This document shows, piece after piece, positions 24,845 to 32,761 of a DNA stretch of 64,000 nt. The notes under the pieces are model-generated. The model was not told where the DNA came from. It ran no database searches and saw nothing but the letters and a program-made list of their open reading frames with translations. Made by a program: the position numbers and the translations under genes. The stretch's first letter is position 1; each line of letters begins with the position of its first letter. Source of the stretch: Craurococcus roseus (GTDB lineage Bacteria; Pseudomonadota; Alphaproteobacteria; Acetobacterales; Acetobacteraceae); contig NZ_BAAAFZ010000038.1 in the NCBI RefSeq assembly GCF_039523795.1, positions 1-64,000 of the forward strand. The letters run 5' to 3'.

Positions 24845-26641
24845 ATGTCAGCGACCTTGCAGTCCCCAGAAGCCCGCGTGATGTCGGGTGCCGAGATCGT
24901 GCTCCGGGCGTTGAAGGACCAGGGTGTCGAGGTCATTTTCGGATACCCGGGCGGCGCCGTCCTTCCGCTCTACGACGCCTTGTTCCAGCAGAATGCCATC
25001 CGCCACATCCTGGTCCGGCACGAGCAGGCGGCGGTCCACGCCGCCGAAGGCTACGCGCGCTCCACCGGCAAGGTGGGCGTGGTGCTGGTGACCTCGGGGC
25101 CGGGCGCCACGAACGCCGTGACGGGCTTGGTGGACGCTCTGATGGACAGCATCCCGATCGTCTGCCTCACCGGCCAGGTGCCGACCCACCTCATCGGCAA
25201 CGACGCGTTCCAGGAAGCGGACACCACGGGCATCACGCGGCCGGCGACCAAGCACAACTATTTGGTCAAGGACATCTCCAAGCTCGCCGGGACGGTCCAC
25301 GAGGCGTTCTACGTCGCGCGCTCCGGCCGGCCAGGCCCGATCGTCATCGACCTGCCGAAGGACATCCTGATCGGCAAGGGGAGCTACTCGGAGGCGCCGC
25401 AGGTGCCGCACCGCAGCTACCGGCCCCGGACCGAGCCCGACCCGTCCGCGATCCGCGACGCCGTCCGCCTGCTGCGGGGCGCGAAGCGGCCGGTGGTCTA
25501 CGCCGGCGGCGGCGTCATCAACGCCGGGCCGGAGGCGAGCCGGCTGCTGACGGAGTTCGTGCGCCTGACGGGCTTTCCGTGCACGAACACTTTGATGGGC
25601 CTCGGCGCCTTCCCAGCGAGCGACCCGCGGTTCCTCGGCATGCTGGGGATGCACGGCACCTACGAGGCCAACCTGGCCATGCACGGGTGCGACGTGATGC
25701 TCAACATCGGCGCGCGCTTCGACGACCGCGTGACGGGGCGCCTCAACGCCTTCGCGCCGGGCTCCAAGAAGATCCACGCCGACATCGACCCGTCCTCGAT
25801 CAACAAGAACGTCGCCGTGGACGTGGCGGTCGTGGGCGACGCCGGGCGCATCCTGGCTGCGCTGATCGAGTGCTGGCAGGCGGAGGAGGACGCACCGCAG
25901 CAGGACCGGGCGGCGGTCGCCGAATGGTGGAGGCGCATCGACGGCTGGCGCGCCAAGGACTGCCTCAGCTACCGGCAGGAAGGCCGCATCATCAAGCCCC
26001 AGCACGCGGTGAAGCGGCTGTACGAGATCACGCGCGAGGGCGGCCGCGACACCTTCATCACCACCGAGGTCGGCCAGCACCAGATGTGGGCGGCGCAGTA
26101 TTTCGGCTTCGAGAAGCCCAACCGCTGGATGACCTCGGGCGGCCTCGGCACCATGGGCTACGGCCTGCCGGCGGCGATGGGCGTGCAGATCGCGCACCCG
26201 GACGCGCTGGTGATCGACATCGCCGGCGAGGCCAGCATCCTGATGAACATCCAGGAGATGGGGACGCTCGCGCAGTACCGCCTGCCGGTGAAGGTGTTCA
26301 TCCTGAACAACGAGTACATGGGCATGGTGCGCCAGTGGCAGGAGCTGCTGCACGGCGGCCGCTACTCGGAAAGCTACTCGGCGGCGCTGCCCGACTTCGT
26401 CAAGCTCGCCGACAGCTTCCACGCCACCGGCCTCCGCGCGCAGACGATCGACGACCTCGACCGGGTGATCCGGGAGATGCTCGCCATCGACGGGCCGGTG
26501 ATCGCCGACATCGCGGTGGACCAGGGCGAAAACTGCTTCCCGATGATTCCTTCGGGCGCCGCCCACAACGAGATGATCCTGGCGCCGGGGCAGGAGGGCG
26601 GCGTCGCCGGCGTCACCGACGAGGGCAAGGTCCTGGTCTGA
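24845..26641 (+). CDS. ilvB: Acetolactate synthase large subunit
   Basis: 598-aa ThDP- and FAD-dependent catalytic subunit, first common step of Val/Leu/Ile synthesis. Seen: FGYPGGAVLPLYDAL, the catalytic Glu in VRHEQAAVHAAEGYAR, VTSGPGATNAVTGL, GMHGTYEANLAM, and a ThDP-binding region AGEASILMNIQEM in which the usual GDG is GEA, followed by NNEYMGMVRQWQ. ATG 24845 begins a standard MSATLQSPEARVMSGAEIV N-terminus. First gene of ilvB-ilvH-ilvC. Confidence 0.97.
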   Translation: MSATLQSPEARVMSGAEIVLRALKDQGVEVIFGYPGGAVLPLYDALFQQNAIRHILVRHEQAAVHAAEGYARSTGKVGVVLVTSGPGATNAVTGLVDALMDSIPIVCLTGQVPTHLIGNDAFQEADTTGITRPATKHNYLVKDISKLAGTVHEAFYVARSGRPGPIVIDLPKDILIGKGSYSEAPQVPHRSYRPRTEPDPSAIRDAVRLLRGAKRPVVYAGGGVINAGPEASRLLTEFVRLTGFPCTNTLMGLGAFPASDPRFLGMLGMHGTYEANLAMHGCDVMLNIGARFDDRVTGRLNAFAPGSKKIHADIDPSSINKNVAVDVAVVGDAGRILAALIECWQAEEDAPQQDRAAVAEWWRRIDGWRAKDCLSYRQEGRIIKPQHAVKRLYEITREGGRDTFITTEVGQHQMWAAQYFGFEKPNRWMTSGGLGTMGYGLPAAMGVQIAHPDALVIDIAGEASILMNIQEMGTLAQYRLPVKVFILNNEYMGMVRQWQELLHGGRYSESYSAALPDFVKLADSFHATGLRAQTIDDLDRVIREMLAIDGPVIADIAVDQGENCFPMIPSGAAHNEMILAPGQEGGVAGVTDEGKVLV

Positions 26642-26645
26642 CGCC

Positions 26646-27164
26646 ATGCCGGACGGGGAGGACATAGGCCAGCGCAGCGCCACGATCGCCGTGCTGGTGG
26701 ACAACGAGGCGGGCATCCTGGCGCGCGTGGTCGGGCTGTTCTCCGGGCGCGGCTACAACATCGAGAGCCTGACGGTGGCGCCGGTGGACGAGGAGCGCCG
26801 GCAATCGCGCGTCACCATCGTCACCACCGGCACGGCCATGGTGATCGAGCAGATCAAGGCGCAGCTCGACCGGCTGGTGCCCGTCCACCGCATCGCCGAC
26901 CTCAGCCTGGACGGGCCGCACATCTCGCGCGAGATGATGCTCATCAAGGTGGCCGGCGCCGGCGAACACCGCATGGAGGCGCTGCGGCTCGCCGACGCGT
27001 TCCGGGCGCGCGTGGTGGACGCCACGGCGGAGAGCCTCGTGTTCGAAATGACGGGCTCCGGCGAGAAGCTGGACGCCTTCGTGGCGCTGATGCGCCCGCT
27101 CGGCCTGAAAGAGATCTGCCGCACCGGCGTCTGCGCGGTGGCCAGGGGTCCGCGCGGCCTGTAG
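26646..27164 (+). CDS. ilvH: Acetolactate synthase small subunit
   Basis: 172-aa regulatory subunit that gives the enzyme valine feedback and full activity. The N-terminal ACT domain is clear (TIAVLVDNEAGILARVVGLF, GRGYNIESLTVAP), and the C-terminal domain has ISREMMLIKV and VFEMTG. It starts 4 nt after the ilvB stop. The ilvN name is also used for this gene. Confidence 0.97.
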   Translation: MPDGEDIGQRSATIAVLVDNEAGILARVVGLFSGRGYNIESLTVAPVDEERRQSRVTIVTTGTAMVIEQIKAQLDRLVPVHRIADLSLDGPHISREMMLIKVAGAGEHRMEALRLADAFRARVVDATAESLVFEMTGSGEKLDAFVALMRPLGLKEICRTGVCAVARGPRGL

Positions 27165-27205
27165 CCCTTTGGATTGAGCAACACCCGGGAGGAGGGAGCG
27201 CCACC

Positions 27206-28222
27206 ATGCGCGTGTACTACGATCGCGACGCCGACGTGAACCTGATCAAAGGCCGCAAGGTGGCCGTCGTCGGCTTCGGCAGCCAGGGCCACGCCCACGC
27301 CATGAACCTCCGCGACTCCGGGGTGAAGGAGGTCGGCATCGGGCTCCGTCCGGGCGGCAGCGCGCAGAAGGCCGAGGCCGCGGGCTTCAAGGTGATGGGC
27401 CCGGCCGACGCGGCGAAGTGGGCCGACGTGGTCATGGTGCTGACCCCTGATGAGGGCCAGGGCGACCTGTACCGGGAGGCGCTCGGCCCGAACATGAAGC
27501 AGGGCGCCGCGCTGGCCTTCGCGCACGGGCTGAACGTCCATTTCAACCTGCTGGACCCGCGCCCGGACCTCGACGTGTTCATGATCGCCCCCAAGGGGCC
27601 TGGCCACACGGTCCGGAGCGAGTACCAGCGCGGCGGCGGCGTGCCGTGCCTCGTCGCGGTGGCGCAGAATCCTTCGGGGAACGCCTTGGAAATCGCCCTG
27701 AGCTACGCCTCGGCGATCGGCGGCGGCCGGGCCGGCGTCATCGAGACGACGTTCAAGGAGGAGTGCGAGACCGATCTGTTCGGCGAGCAGACCGTGCTGT
27801 GCGGCGGCTTGGTCGAACTCATCAAGGCGGGCTTCGAAACGCTGGTCGAGGCCGGTTATGCGCCCGAGATGGCCTACTTCGAGTGCCTCCACGAGGTGAA
27901 GCTGATCGTGGACCTGATCTACGAGGGCGGCATCGCCAACATGAACTACTCGATCAGCAACACGGCCGAGTACGGCGAGTACATCACCGGGCCGCGCATT
28001 ATCACGGCCGAAACGAAAGCCGAGATGAAGCGGGTGCTCGACGACATCCAGACCGGCAAATTCGCGCGGGACTGGATGCTGGAGAACCGGGTCAACCAAG
28101 CGAGCTTCAAGGCGACGCGCCGGCGGTTGGCGGAGCACCCGATCGAAGAGGTCGGCGAGAAGCTCCGGGCCATGATGCCGTGGATCAAGCAGAACGCCTT
28201 GGTGGACAAGGCCAAGAACTGA
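27206..28222 (+). CDS. ilvC: Ketol-acid reductoisomerase (class I)
   Basis: 338 aa, NADPH- and Mg-dependent second step of branched-chain amino acid synthesis. Rossmann motif VVGFGSQGHAHAMNLRDSGV; knotted helical domain with ETDLFGEQTVLCGG (metal-binding Asp/Glu), ECLHEVKLIVDLIYEGG and NTAEYGEY. Length matches class I enzymes. A strong SD (GGGAGGAGGGAG) precedes ATG 27206. Likely in one transcript with ilvBH, 41 bp behind ilvH. Confidence 0.98.
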   Translation: MRVYYDRDADVNLIKGRKVAVVGFGSQGHAHAMNLRDSGVKEVGIGLRPGGSAQKAEAAGFKVMGPADAAKWADVVMVLTPDEGQGDLYREALGPNMKQGAALAFAHGLNVHFNLLDPRPDLDVFMIAPKGPGHTVRSEYQRGGGVPCLVAVAQNPSGNALEIALSYASAIGGGRAGVIETTFKEECETDLFGEQTVLCGGLVELIKAGFETLVEAGYAPEMAYFECLHEVKLIVDLIYEGGIANMNYSISNTAEYGEYITGPRIITAETKAEMKRVLDDIQTGKFARDWMLENRVNQASFKATRRRLAEHPIEEVGEKLRAMMPWIKQNALVDKAKN

Positions 28223-28227
28223 CCGGC

Positions 28228-28256
28228 TTGCGGCCTGCCGCCGCCTTGGATAGGCT
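28228..28256 (+). promoter_or_regulatory. Possible promoter of the leuA leader
   Basis: TTGCGG, 17-bp spacer, TAGGCT, ending about 10 nt before the leader ATG 28266. Transcription would start at or next to that ATG, so the leader may be translated leaderless, as is known for the trp leader in some Alphaproteobacteria. Confidence 0.35.
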
Positions 28257-28265
28257 CTTCTGGCC

Positions 28266-28385
28266 ATGAGGACCGCTCGCTCCCTGGTGCGCCTTCCGCC
28301 GGCAAGCCCGATGGTTTGCCGGACGGGCACGCGCGCCGCGGGCCCTGTCGCCGTCGGACTCCTTCTTCGACTTAGGTGCGCCTAG
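28266..28385 (+). CDS. leuL: leuA leader peptide (39 aa), candidate attenuator
   Basis: Short ORF between ilvC and leuA: it begins MRTARSLVRL and ends VAVGLLLRLRCA. The end holds four Leu codons CTC-CTT-CTT-CGA-CTT at 28359-28373. CTT is rare in this GC-rich DNA, as expected for a leucine sensor. The stop TAG (28383-28385) sits inside one arm of two competing hairpins (see 28371-28425). This is the layout of a ribosome-mediated leucine attenuator: slow Leu-tRNA supply stalls the ribosome and changes which hairpin forms before leuA. Similar leu leaders are known in Proteobacteria; that this one works is inferred. Confidence 0.65.
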   Translation: MRTARSLVRLPPASPMVCRTGTRAAGPVAVGLLLRLRCA

Positions 28386-28425
28386 GCCCAACGCCGGGGT
28401 GTCGGCCCCGCGTCGCCTAGGTGCG
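28371..28425 (+). promoter_or_regulatory. Competing hairpins of the leuA attenuator
   Basis: Hairpin A: 28371-28376 pairs with 28381-28386 around loop TGCG. Hairpin B: TGCGCCTAGGC (28377-28387) pairs with GCCTAGGTGCG (28415-28425), 11 pairs including two G-U. The two share 28381-28386 and exclude each other. Hairpin A includes the last leader Leu codon and both involve the stop codon. No T-run follows B, so which structure ends transcription is unclear. Confidence 0.5.
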
Positions 28426-28473
28426 GAATGAGTCGGTTGAACGGCGGCGCAGCGGCGCCCGAGGAACGAACCC

Positions 28474-30072
28474 ATGAGCATCCATCATCCGAGCTTCGGC
28501 AAGCTCGACGACCACCGCGTCATCATGTTCGACACCACCCTGCGGGACGGGGAGCAGTCGCCCGGCTTCTCCATGACCCTCGAGGAGAAGCTCCGCATGG
28601 CGGACGCCCTGCACGAGCTGGGCGTGGACGTGATCGAGGCCGGCTTCGCCATCGCCAGCCCGGGCGACTTCGAAAGCGTCCAGGCGATATCGAAGCGCTT
28701 CGGCAAGGACGGCCCGGTGATCGCCAGCCTGTCCCGCGCGGCGCCCGCGGACATCCTGCGTTCCGCCGAGGCGCTCAAGCCCGCCGCCCGCAAGCGCATC
28801 CACATCGTGCTCGCCACCTCGGACCTGCACATGCGCGTGAAGCTGCGGATGAGCCGCGAAGAGGTCTTGGAGCTGACGTCCAGCAGCGTCGCGCTCGCCC
28901 GCCAGCACGCCGAGGACGTGGAGTGGAGCGCCGAGGACGGCAGCCGGAGCGACCCGGACTTCCTGTGCCGCTGCGCCGAAGCCGCCATCCGCGCCGGGGC
29001 GACGACGATCAACATCCCCGACACCGTGGGCTACTCCATGCCCGAGGACATGGGGCGCATCTTCTCCGACCTGCGCGCGCGCGTGCCGGGCATCGAAGGG
29101 GTGGTGCTTTCCGCGCACAATCACAACGACCTGGGCATGGCCGTCGCCAACACCATCGCGGCGATCCGCGGCGGCGCCAGGCAGGTCGAGACCACCATCA
29201 ACGGCATCGGGGAGCGGGCGGGCAACGCCAGCCTCGAAGAGGTGGCGATGGCCTTCCGCACGCGCCGGGACGCGCTGCCCTACCGCACCAACATCGAAAC
29301 GCGGAACATCCTGCGGACCAGCCGCCTGCTCGCCACCATCACCGGCTTCGACGTGCAGCCGAACAAGGCCATCGTCGGCCGCAACGCCTTCGCGCACGAG
29401 TCCGGCATCCACCAGGACGGCGTGCTGAAGGACGCCTCCACCTACGAGATCATGACGCCGGAAAGCGTCGGCTGGACGAAGAGCTCGCTCGTCCTCGGCA
29501 AGCACTCGGGCCGCGCCGCCTTCCGCGACAAGCTGCGCGCGTTGGGCTACACGGTGGGCGACAACCAGTTGAACGACGCTTTCCGACGCTTCAAGGACCT
29601 CGCGGATCGGAAGAAGGTCGTCTACGACGAGGACATCGTTGCGCTCGTGGACGACGAGATCGTCCGCGACCACGACCGCATCAAGCTGGCCGCACTGACG
29701 GTGGCGACGGGCATGGGCGCGAAGCCCATGGCGAGCTTGACTTTGGAGGTCGATGGGGAGCGGCACGAGGGCATGGCCAGCGGCGATGGCGCGGTGGACG
29801 CGACCTTCGCCGCCATCCGGCAGGCTTGGCCTCACGAAGCGGCGCTGAAGCTCTACGCGGTCCAAAGCGTGACGGGCGGGACGGACGCCCAAGCCCGCGT
29901 CACTGTTCGCCTCGAGGAGAACGGGAAGATCGTGGACGGGCAGGGGGCCGACACCGACACCATCGTCGCGTCTGCCCGGGCTTACGTCCACAGCCTCAAC
30001 AAGCTGCTCGTGAAGAGGCAAAGGACCGCGCCTGCCGAGTTCGCGGCGCCGGCTGGCACGATGGCGTCGTGA
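28474..30072 (+). CDS. leuA: 2-isopropylmalate synthase
   Basis: 532-aa first committed enzyme of leucine synthesis (2-ketoisovalerate + acetyl-CoA). Catalytic barrel: MFDTTLRDGEQSPGFSM with metal-binding Asp, SLSRAA, NIPDTVGYSMPEDM, metal-binding HxH in LSAHNHNDLGMAVAN, and NGIGERAGNASLEE. The linker HESGIHQDGVLKDASTYEIM and the C-terminal regulatory domain (VTGGTDAQARVTVRL) for leucine feedback are complete. It follows the leader at 28266. The stop codon lies in an arm of a terminator hairpin shared with the convergent nepR. Confidence 0.97.
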   Translation: MSIHHPSFGKLDDHRVIMFDTTLRDGEQSPGFSMTLEEKLRMADALHELGVDVIEAGFAIASPGDFESVQAISKRFGKDGPVIASLSRAAPADILRSAEALKPAARKRIHIVLATSDLHMRVKLRMSREEVLELTSSSVALARQHAEDVEWSAEDGSRSDPDFLCRCAEAAIRAGATTINIPDTVGYSMPEDMGRIFSDLRARVPGIEGVVLSAHNHNDLGMAVANTIAAIRGGARQVETTINGIGERAGNASLEEVAMAFRTRRDALPYRTNIETRNILRTSRLLATITGFDVQPNKAIVGRNAFAHESGIHQDGVLKDASTYEIMTPESVGWTKSSLVLGKHSGRAAFRDKLRALGYTVGDNQLNDAFRRFKDLADRKKVVYDEDIVALVDDEIVRDHDRIKLAALTVATGMGAKPMASLTLEVDGERHEGMASGDGAVDATFAAIRQAWPHEAALKLYAVQSVTGGTDAQARVTVRLEENGKIVDGQGADTDTIVASARAYVHSLNKLLVKRQRTAPAEFAAPAGTMAS

Positions 30073-30100
30073 CGCCACGGGCCGGCGCTCACGGCGTCAC
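30069..30100. terminator. Bidirectional hairpin holding both stop codons
   Basis: GTGACGCC (30069-30076) and GGCGTCAC (30093-30100) form a perfect 8-bp stem with a 16-nt loop between convergent leuA and nepR. The leuA TGA is inside the left arm and the nepR TGA (as TCA) inside the right arm. Confidence 0.55.
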
Positions 30101-30297
30101 TTGTTGCGTTCGGCCAAGTCCTGTTCGATGAGCTTCAGCAACTCGTCCGGCACGGGTTCCTTGGCGACACTGTCGTAAAGTTTGTGAAGGCCCTGCTGAA
30201 GCCAGATGTCGAAGGCTTCTGAAGAGCCCTTGTCGGACCGGGTGGCCCGGGGGTGCGCCGACGCGTCGTCTGCGCCCCCCGATTTCGCTTTGCTCAT
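30097..30297 (-). CDS. nepR: Anti-sigma factor NepR
   Basis: 66-aa anti-sigma factor that holds EcfG until phosphorylated PhyR removes it. The C-terminal half carries the NepR helix pair: IWLQQGLHKLYDSVAKEPVP followed by DELLKLIEQDL, with the conserved Tyr-Asp and EPVPD. The N-terminus is a short charged, disordered stretch. ATG 30297 gives a normal NepR length; ATG 30363 is in frame but adds 22 residues. It lies behind ecfG on the same strand, the usual pairing, although nepR often comes first in other species. Confidence 0.9.
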   Translation of the reverse strand: MSKAKSGGADDASAHPRATRSDKGSSEAFDIWLQQGLHKLYDSVAKEPVPDELLKLIEQDLAERNK

Positions 30298-30370
30298 CGT
30301 TCTCGCCGGCAGTGACGAAGCGGCAGGAAGCTCCTTCAGCATGAACGCCGAGCCCCGCACCATGGCACCA

Positions 30371-30967
30371 TCAGGCACCGAGTTGCTGGACGCCGGGACG
30401 GCGGCCGGTGCGCTCGTCGGGCTTCGGCAGGGAAGAAGCGGAACGCTCCTCTCCAGCGAGCCAGACCTGCAACTGCCTACGGGCCCGGAACACGCGGCTC
30501 TTGGCCGTGCCCACGGCGCACCCCGTGGCCTCTGCGACCTCCTCGTAAGACATCCCTTGCAGGACAACCATGAACAAGGCTTCGCGCTGGTCGGACGGCA
30601 AACGGCCCAGGGCCTTGCTCAGCTCCTTGAGCACCATCCGGTCCTCGTGCGCCGCCCCGACCGCGAAAGCGGAGCTGGGCAGGTCTTCGATGTCGGTGGT
30701 TTCGCGCTGTTTCCGGAGGGTGCTGATGAAGCGGTTCCGGAGGATGCGGTGCATCCAGGCGGCAAAGTTGGTCCCCGGCGTGAAGCTCTCCTGGGCGGCC
30801 AGCGCGTTCGCCACGGCGTCCTGGACGAGATCTTCCGCGGCGGCGCGGTTGCGTGTCAGGGCGAGGGCTTGGATGCGAAGCTTCGGAACCAGTGCCACGA
30901 GTTGCTTGTGGAACTCGCCAGCCTCGCCCCGGAGCTTCGTCCTTGCCTGCGCGATCGTGCCGTCCAT
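30371..30967 (-). CDS. ecfG: General stress response sigma factor EcfG
   Basis: 198-aa ECF sigma factor of the EcfG (ECF15) type. Region 2 has AEDLVQDAVANAL and AAWMHRILRNRFISTLRKQ; region 4 has LPSDQREALFMVVLQGMSYEEVA and GTAKSRVFRARRQL. The C-terminal ~25 residues are a Pro/Ser tail. Adjacent NepR and nearby divergent PhyR identify the system. Together they turn on stress genes in response to starvation, desiccation or oxidants. Activity is set by partner switching. No SD of note; ATG 30967. Confidence 0.92.
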   Translation of the reverse strand: MDGTIAQARTKLRGEAGEFHKQLVALVPKLRIQALALTRNRAAAEDLVQDAVANALAAQESFTPGTNFAAWMHRILRNRFISTLRKQRETTDIEDLPSSAFAVGAAHEDRMVLKELSKALGRLPSDQREALFMVVLQGMSYEEVAEATGCAVGTAKSRVFRARRQLQVWLAGEERSASSLPKPDERTGRRPGVQQLGA

Positions 30968-31039
30968 GCGTCGAAATCCCCAAACGCTGCTGTCCTGGTA
31001 TCATGATCGCCAGCGGCAATAGGTTGCATCCAGCGCGCG

Positions 31040-31564
31040 TTATCCGGTCACACGCTCGAGAGCATGGGCGAGCTGTTGGCGGGCTCGGGACACCCGGGCT
31101 TTCATGGTGCCGGATGGCACGCCGCAGATTCGGGCGGCCTCTTCGTAGGACAGGCCCTGCGCGCCCACGAGTATCAACGCTTCGCGCAGAAGCGGCGGCA
31201 ACGCTTGCAGCTTGTTGCCGAGGTCGCGGACGTCCGCGGACAGTTCCTGCGTGGCCGGGGCCGCATCCGTGCCGGGCTGCCGCCGGAGGCGGGCCTCCTC
31301 CCTCTTGCGGGAACGAAGCTGCTCGTGGAAGACGTTGCGGAGGACCGCGAAGCACCAAGGTCTGAGGTCCTGGATGGGACCGGAATCGTGCATATTTTGC
31401 AACGTTCTGGTCAGCGCCTCTTGCACGAGATCGTCAGCCTCGGCCTTCGTTCCCGCCAGGAAGCGCGCGAAGGCGCGCAACTCCGGCAACAAGTCCGCGA
31501 GCGCAGCGCGCAAATCCCCATCCGTGCCTTGCCGGTCCACCCAACGGTCAATATCAACGGACAC
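31040..31564 (-). CDS. Second ECF sigma factor at the PhyR locus
   Basis: 174-aa ECF sigma factor distinct from EcfG. Region 2: EADDLVQEALTRTLQNM, RPWCFAVLRNVFHEQLRSR; region 4: LPPLLREALILVGAQGLSYEEAA, GTMKARVSRARQQL. I start it at GTG 31564; the upstream ATG 31606 would overlap the divergent phyR start and adds Cys-rich residues unlike the family. It precedes ecfG by ~70 bp on the same strand. It may be an EcfG paralogue with its own targets or one tuning the main response; which is unknown. Confidence 0.85.
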   Translation of the reverse strand: MSVDIDRWVDRQGTDGDLRAALADLLPELRAFARFLAGTKAEADDLVQEALTRTLQNMHDSGPIQDLRPWCFAVLRNVFHEQLRSRKREEARLRRQPGTDAAPATQELSADVRDLGNKLQALPPLLREALILVGAQGLSYEEAARICGVPSGTMKARVSRARQQLAHALERVTG

Positions 31565-31609
31565 GAAGCACCGCGAGCACGGGCGAGCCGCGGCATGGAT
31601 GAACATGTG

Positions 31610-32368
31610 ATGAGCGGTTCGGATCGGTCGGCGCTGGTGCGCGTTCTGCCCTACGCGAGGCGTTACGCCCGCGCCCTGTTAGGCAGCCAGGAGAAGGGCG
31701 ACGCGGTGGTCGCGGGCGCGTTGCGGGCCGCGCTCGCCGATTCGGGCGCTGCCTCCGGCGACGTGGGCGCCCGCGCAGCCCTGTACCTCGCCATTGGCGA
31801 CCACGTGCGCCAGTCGCCGCCGGATGCGTCCTCGGCGTTGGCGGAAAGCGACCTGTCCCTCCTCCAGCGCATGTTGCTCCTGCTCACGGCTTTGGAAGAG
31901 CAGCCTTTGAGCGCCGCCGCTGCCGCTTGCCGCGTCACGGTCGAGGTCGCCGAGCGCGAGCTCCGGTCGGCGCGCGACGGCATCCGTGCCGGCGCGGCGG
32001 CTCGCGTGCTCATCATCGAGGACGAGCCGATCATCGCCCTCGACATCCAAGACTTGGTCGAGCGGTGCGGACACAGCGTGGTCGGGATCGCCGCGACCGA
32101 GACCGAGGCGGTGCAGATAGCGCGCACCGAGCGGCCGAGCCTGGTGCTGGCCGACATCAACCTGGGCGCCGGGGGCGACGGTGCGACGGCGGTGTCGCGC
32201 ATCCTCCGCGACGTGACGGCTCCCGTCATCTTCGTGACCGCCTTCCCGGAGCGCCTCTTGACCGGCGACGCCGTCGAACCCGCTTTCGTGATCACGAAGC
32301 CGTTCGACCCGACCACCCTTGCAGTGGCGACCTACCAAGCGGTCACGCGAGGCGTCCGGCCTGTGTGA
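31610..32368 (+). CDS. phyR: Stress response regulator PhyR
   Basis: 252-aa anti-anti-sigma factor. Residues ~1-125 form the sigma-like domain (VLPYARRYARALLGSQEKGD, LLLTALEEQPLSAAAAACRV) that mimics EcfG and captures NepR once the receiver is phosphorylated. The receiver starts RVLIIEDEPIIALDIQDLVE, with phospho-acceptor Asp in LVLADINL and Lys in VITKPFDP. ATG 31610 gives the usual MSxSDR start and has GGATG upstream; ATG 31595 is also in frame. Divergent from the two sigma factor genes and nepR. The cognate histidine kinase is not in the window. Confidence 0.95.
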   Translation: MSGSDRSALVRVLPYARRYARALLGSQEKGDAVVAGALRAALADSGAASGDVGARAALYLAIGDHVRQSPPDASSALAESDLSLLQRMLLLLTALEEQPLSAAAAACRVTVEVAERELRSARDGIRAGAAARVLIIEDEPIIALDIQDLVERCGHSVVGIAATETEAVQIARTERPSLVLADINLGAGGDGATAVSRILRDVTAPVIFVTAFPERLLTGDAVEPAFVITKPFDPTTLAVATYQAVTRGVRPV

Positions 32369-32433
32369 GCCTATCGACGGGTCTTCCCGCCCCTGAGCGC
32401 GAAGATCGCGCCCGCCACAATCGTTGGAGTTTT

Positions 32434-32458
32434 GCAACCGCTTCCGGGGATCGGCGTT
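32434..32458 (+). promoter_or_regulatory. Near-consensus EcfG promoter before DUF1328 gene
   Basis: GCAAC, 16 bp, CGTT; the EcfG consensus is GGAAC-N16/17-CGTT, so 8 of 9 positions match. It ends 29 bp before ATG 32488. The adjacent PhyR/EcfG genes and the stress-type product make it plausible. Confidence 0.55.
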
Positions 32459-32487
32459 GATCGGGCGGTCCCTCGACGGAGGCGCGC

Positions 32488-32655
32488 ATGCTCTACTGGA
32501 CGCTGGTCTTCCTGCTCATCGCATTGGTGGCGGGCCTTTTCGGCTTCGGCGGCATCGCGTCGGCCTCGGCCGGAATCGCCAAGATCCTCTTCGCGGTATT
32601 CCTGGTGTTGTTCCTGCTGTCGCTGGTCTTCGGAGCCGTGCGCGGAGGCTACTAG
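32488..32655 (+). CDS. DUF1328 (YtjA-like) small membrane protein
   Basis: 55-aa inner-membrane protein, MLYWTLVFLLIALVAGLFGF, then GGIASASAGIAKIL and a second hydrophobic helix ending VFGAVRGGY. This matches the DUF1328/YtjA family, two helices around a small-residue turn. SD GGAGG lies before ATG 32488. Function unknown; family members are often controlled by general stress systems, in line with the EcfG-like promoter upstream. A perfect hairpin terminator follows. Confidence 0.9.
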   Translation: MLYWTLVFLLIALVAGLFGFGGIASASAGIAKILFAVFLVLFLLSLVFGAVRGGY

Positions 32656-32692
32656 CACGCCTTTCCGCGGCGGTCGCCGGGGCGGAGTCGGT

Positions 32693-32714
32693 GGCCGGCG
32701 GCGAACCGCCGGCC
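32693..32714. terminator. Perfect 9-bp hairpin between convergent genes
   Basis: GGCCGGCGG-CGAA-CCGCCGGCC: a 9-bp perfect stem closed by a CGAA tetraloop between the DUF1328 gene and the convergent alcohol dehydrogenase. Likely a bidirectional terminator without a T-run. Confidence 0.6.
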
Positions 32715-32761
32715 GTCCGCCCGTCGCCCGCCCGGCGTGCCAGGGGCGCCGCGGGCGCGCG

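Noticed and set aside
31595..31606. Overlapping divergent ATG starts for phyR and the second sigma factor
   Set aside because: Later starts (ATG 31610 for phyR, GTG 31564 for the sigma factor) fit family N-termini better and remove the overlap.
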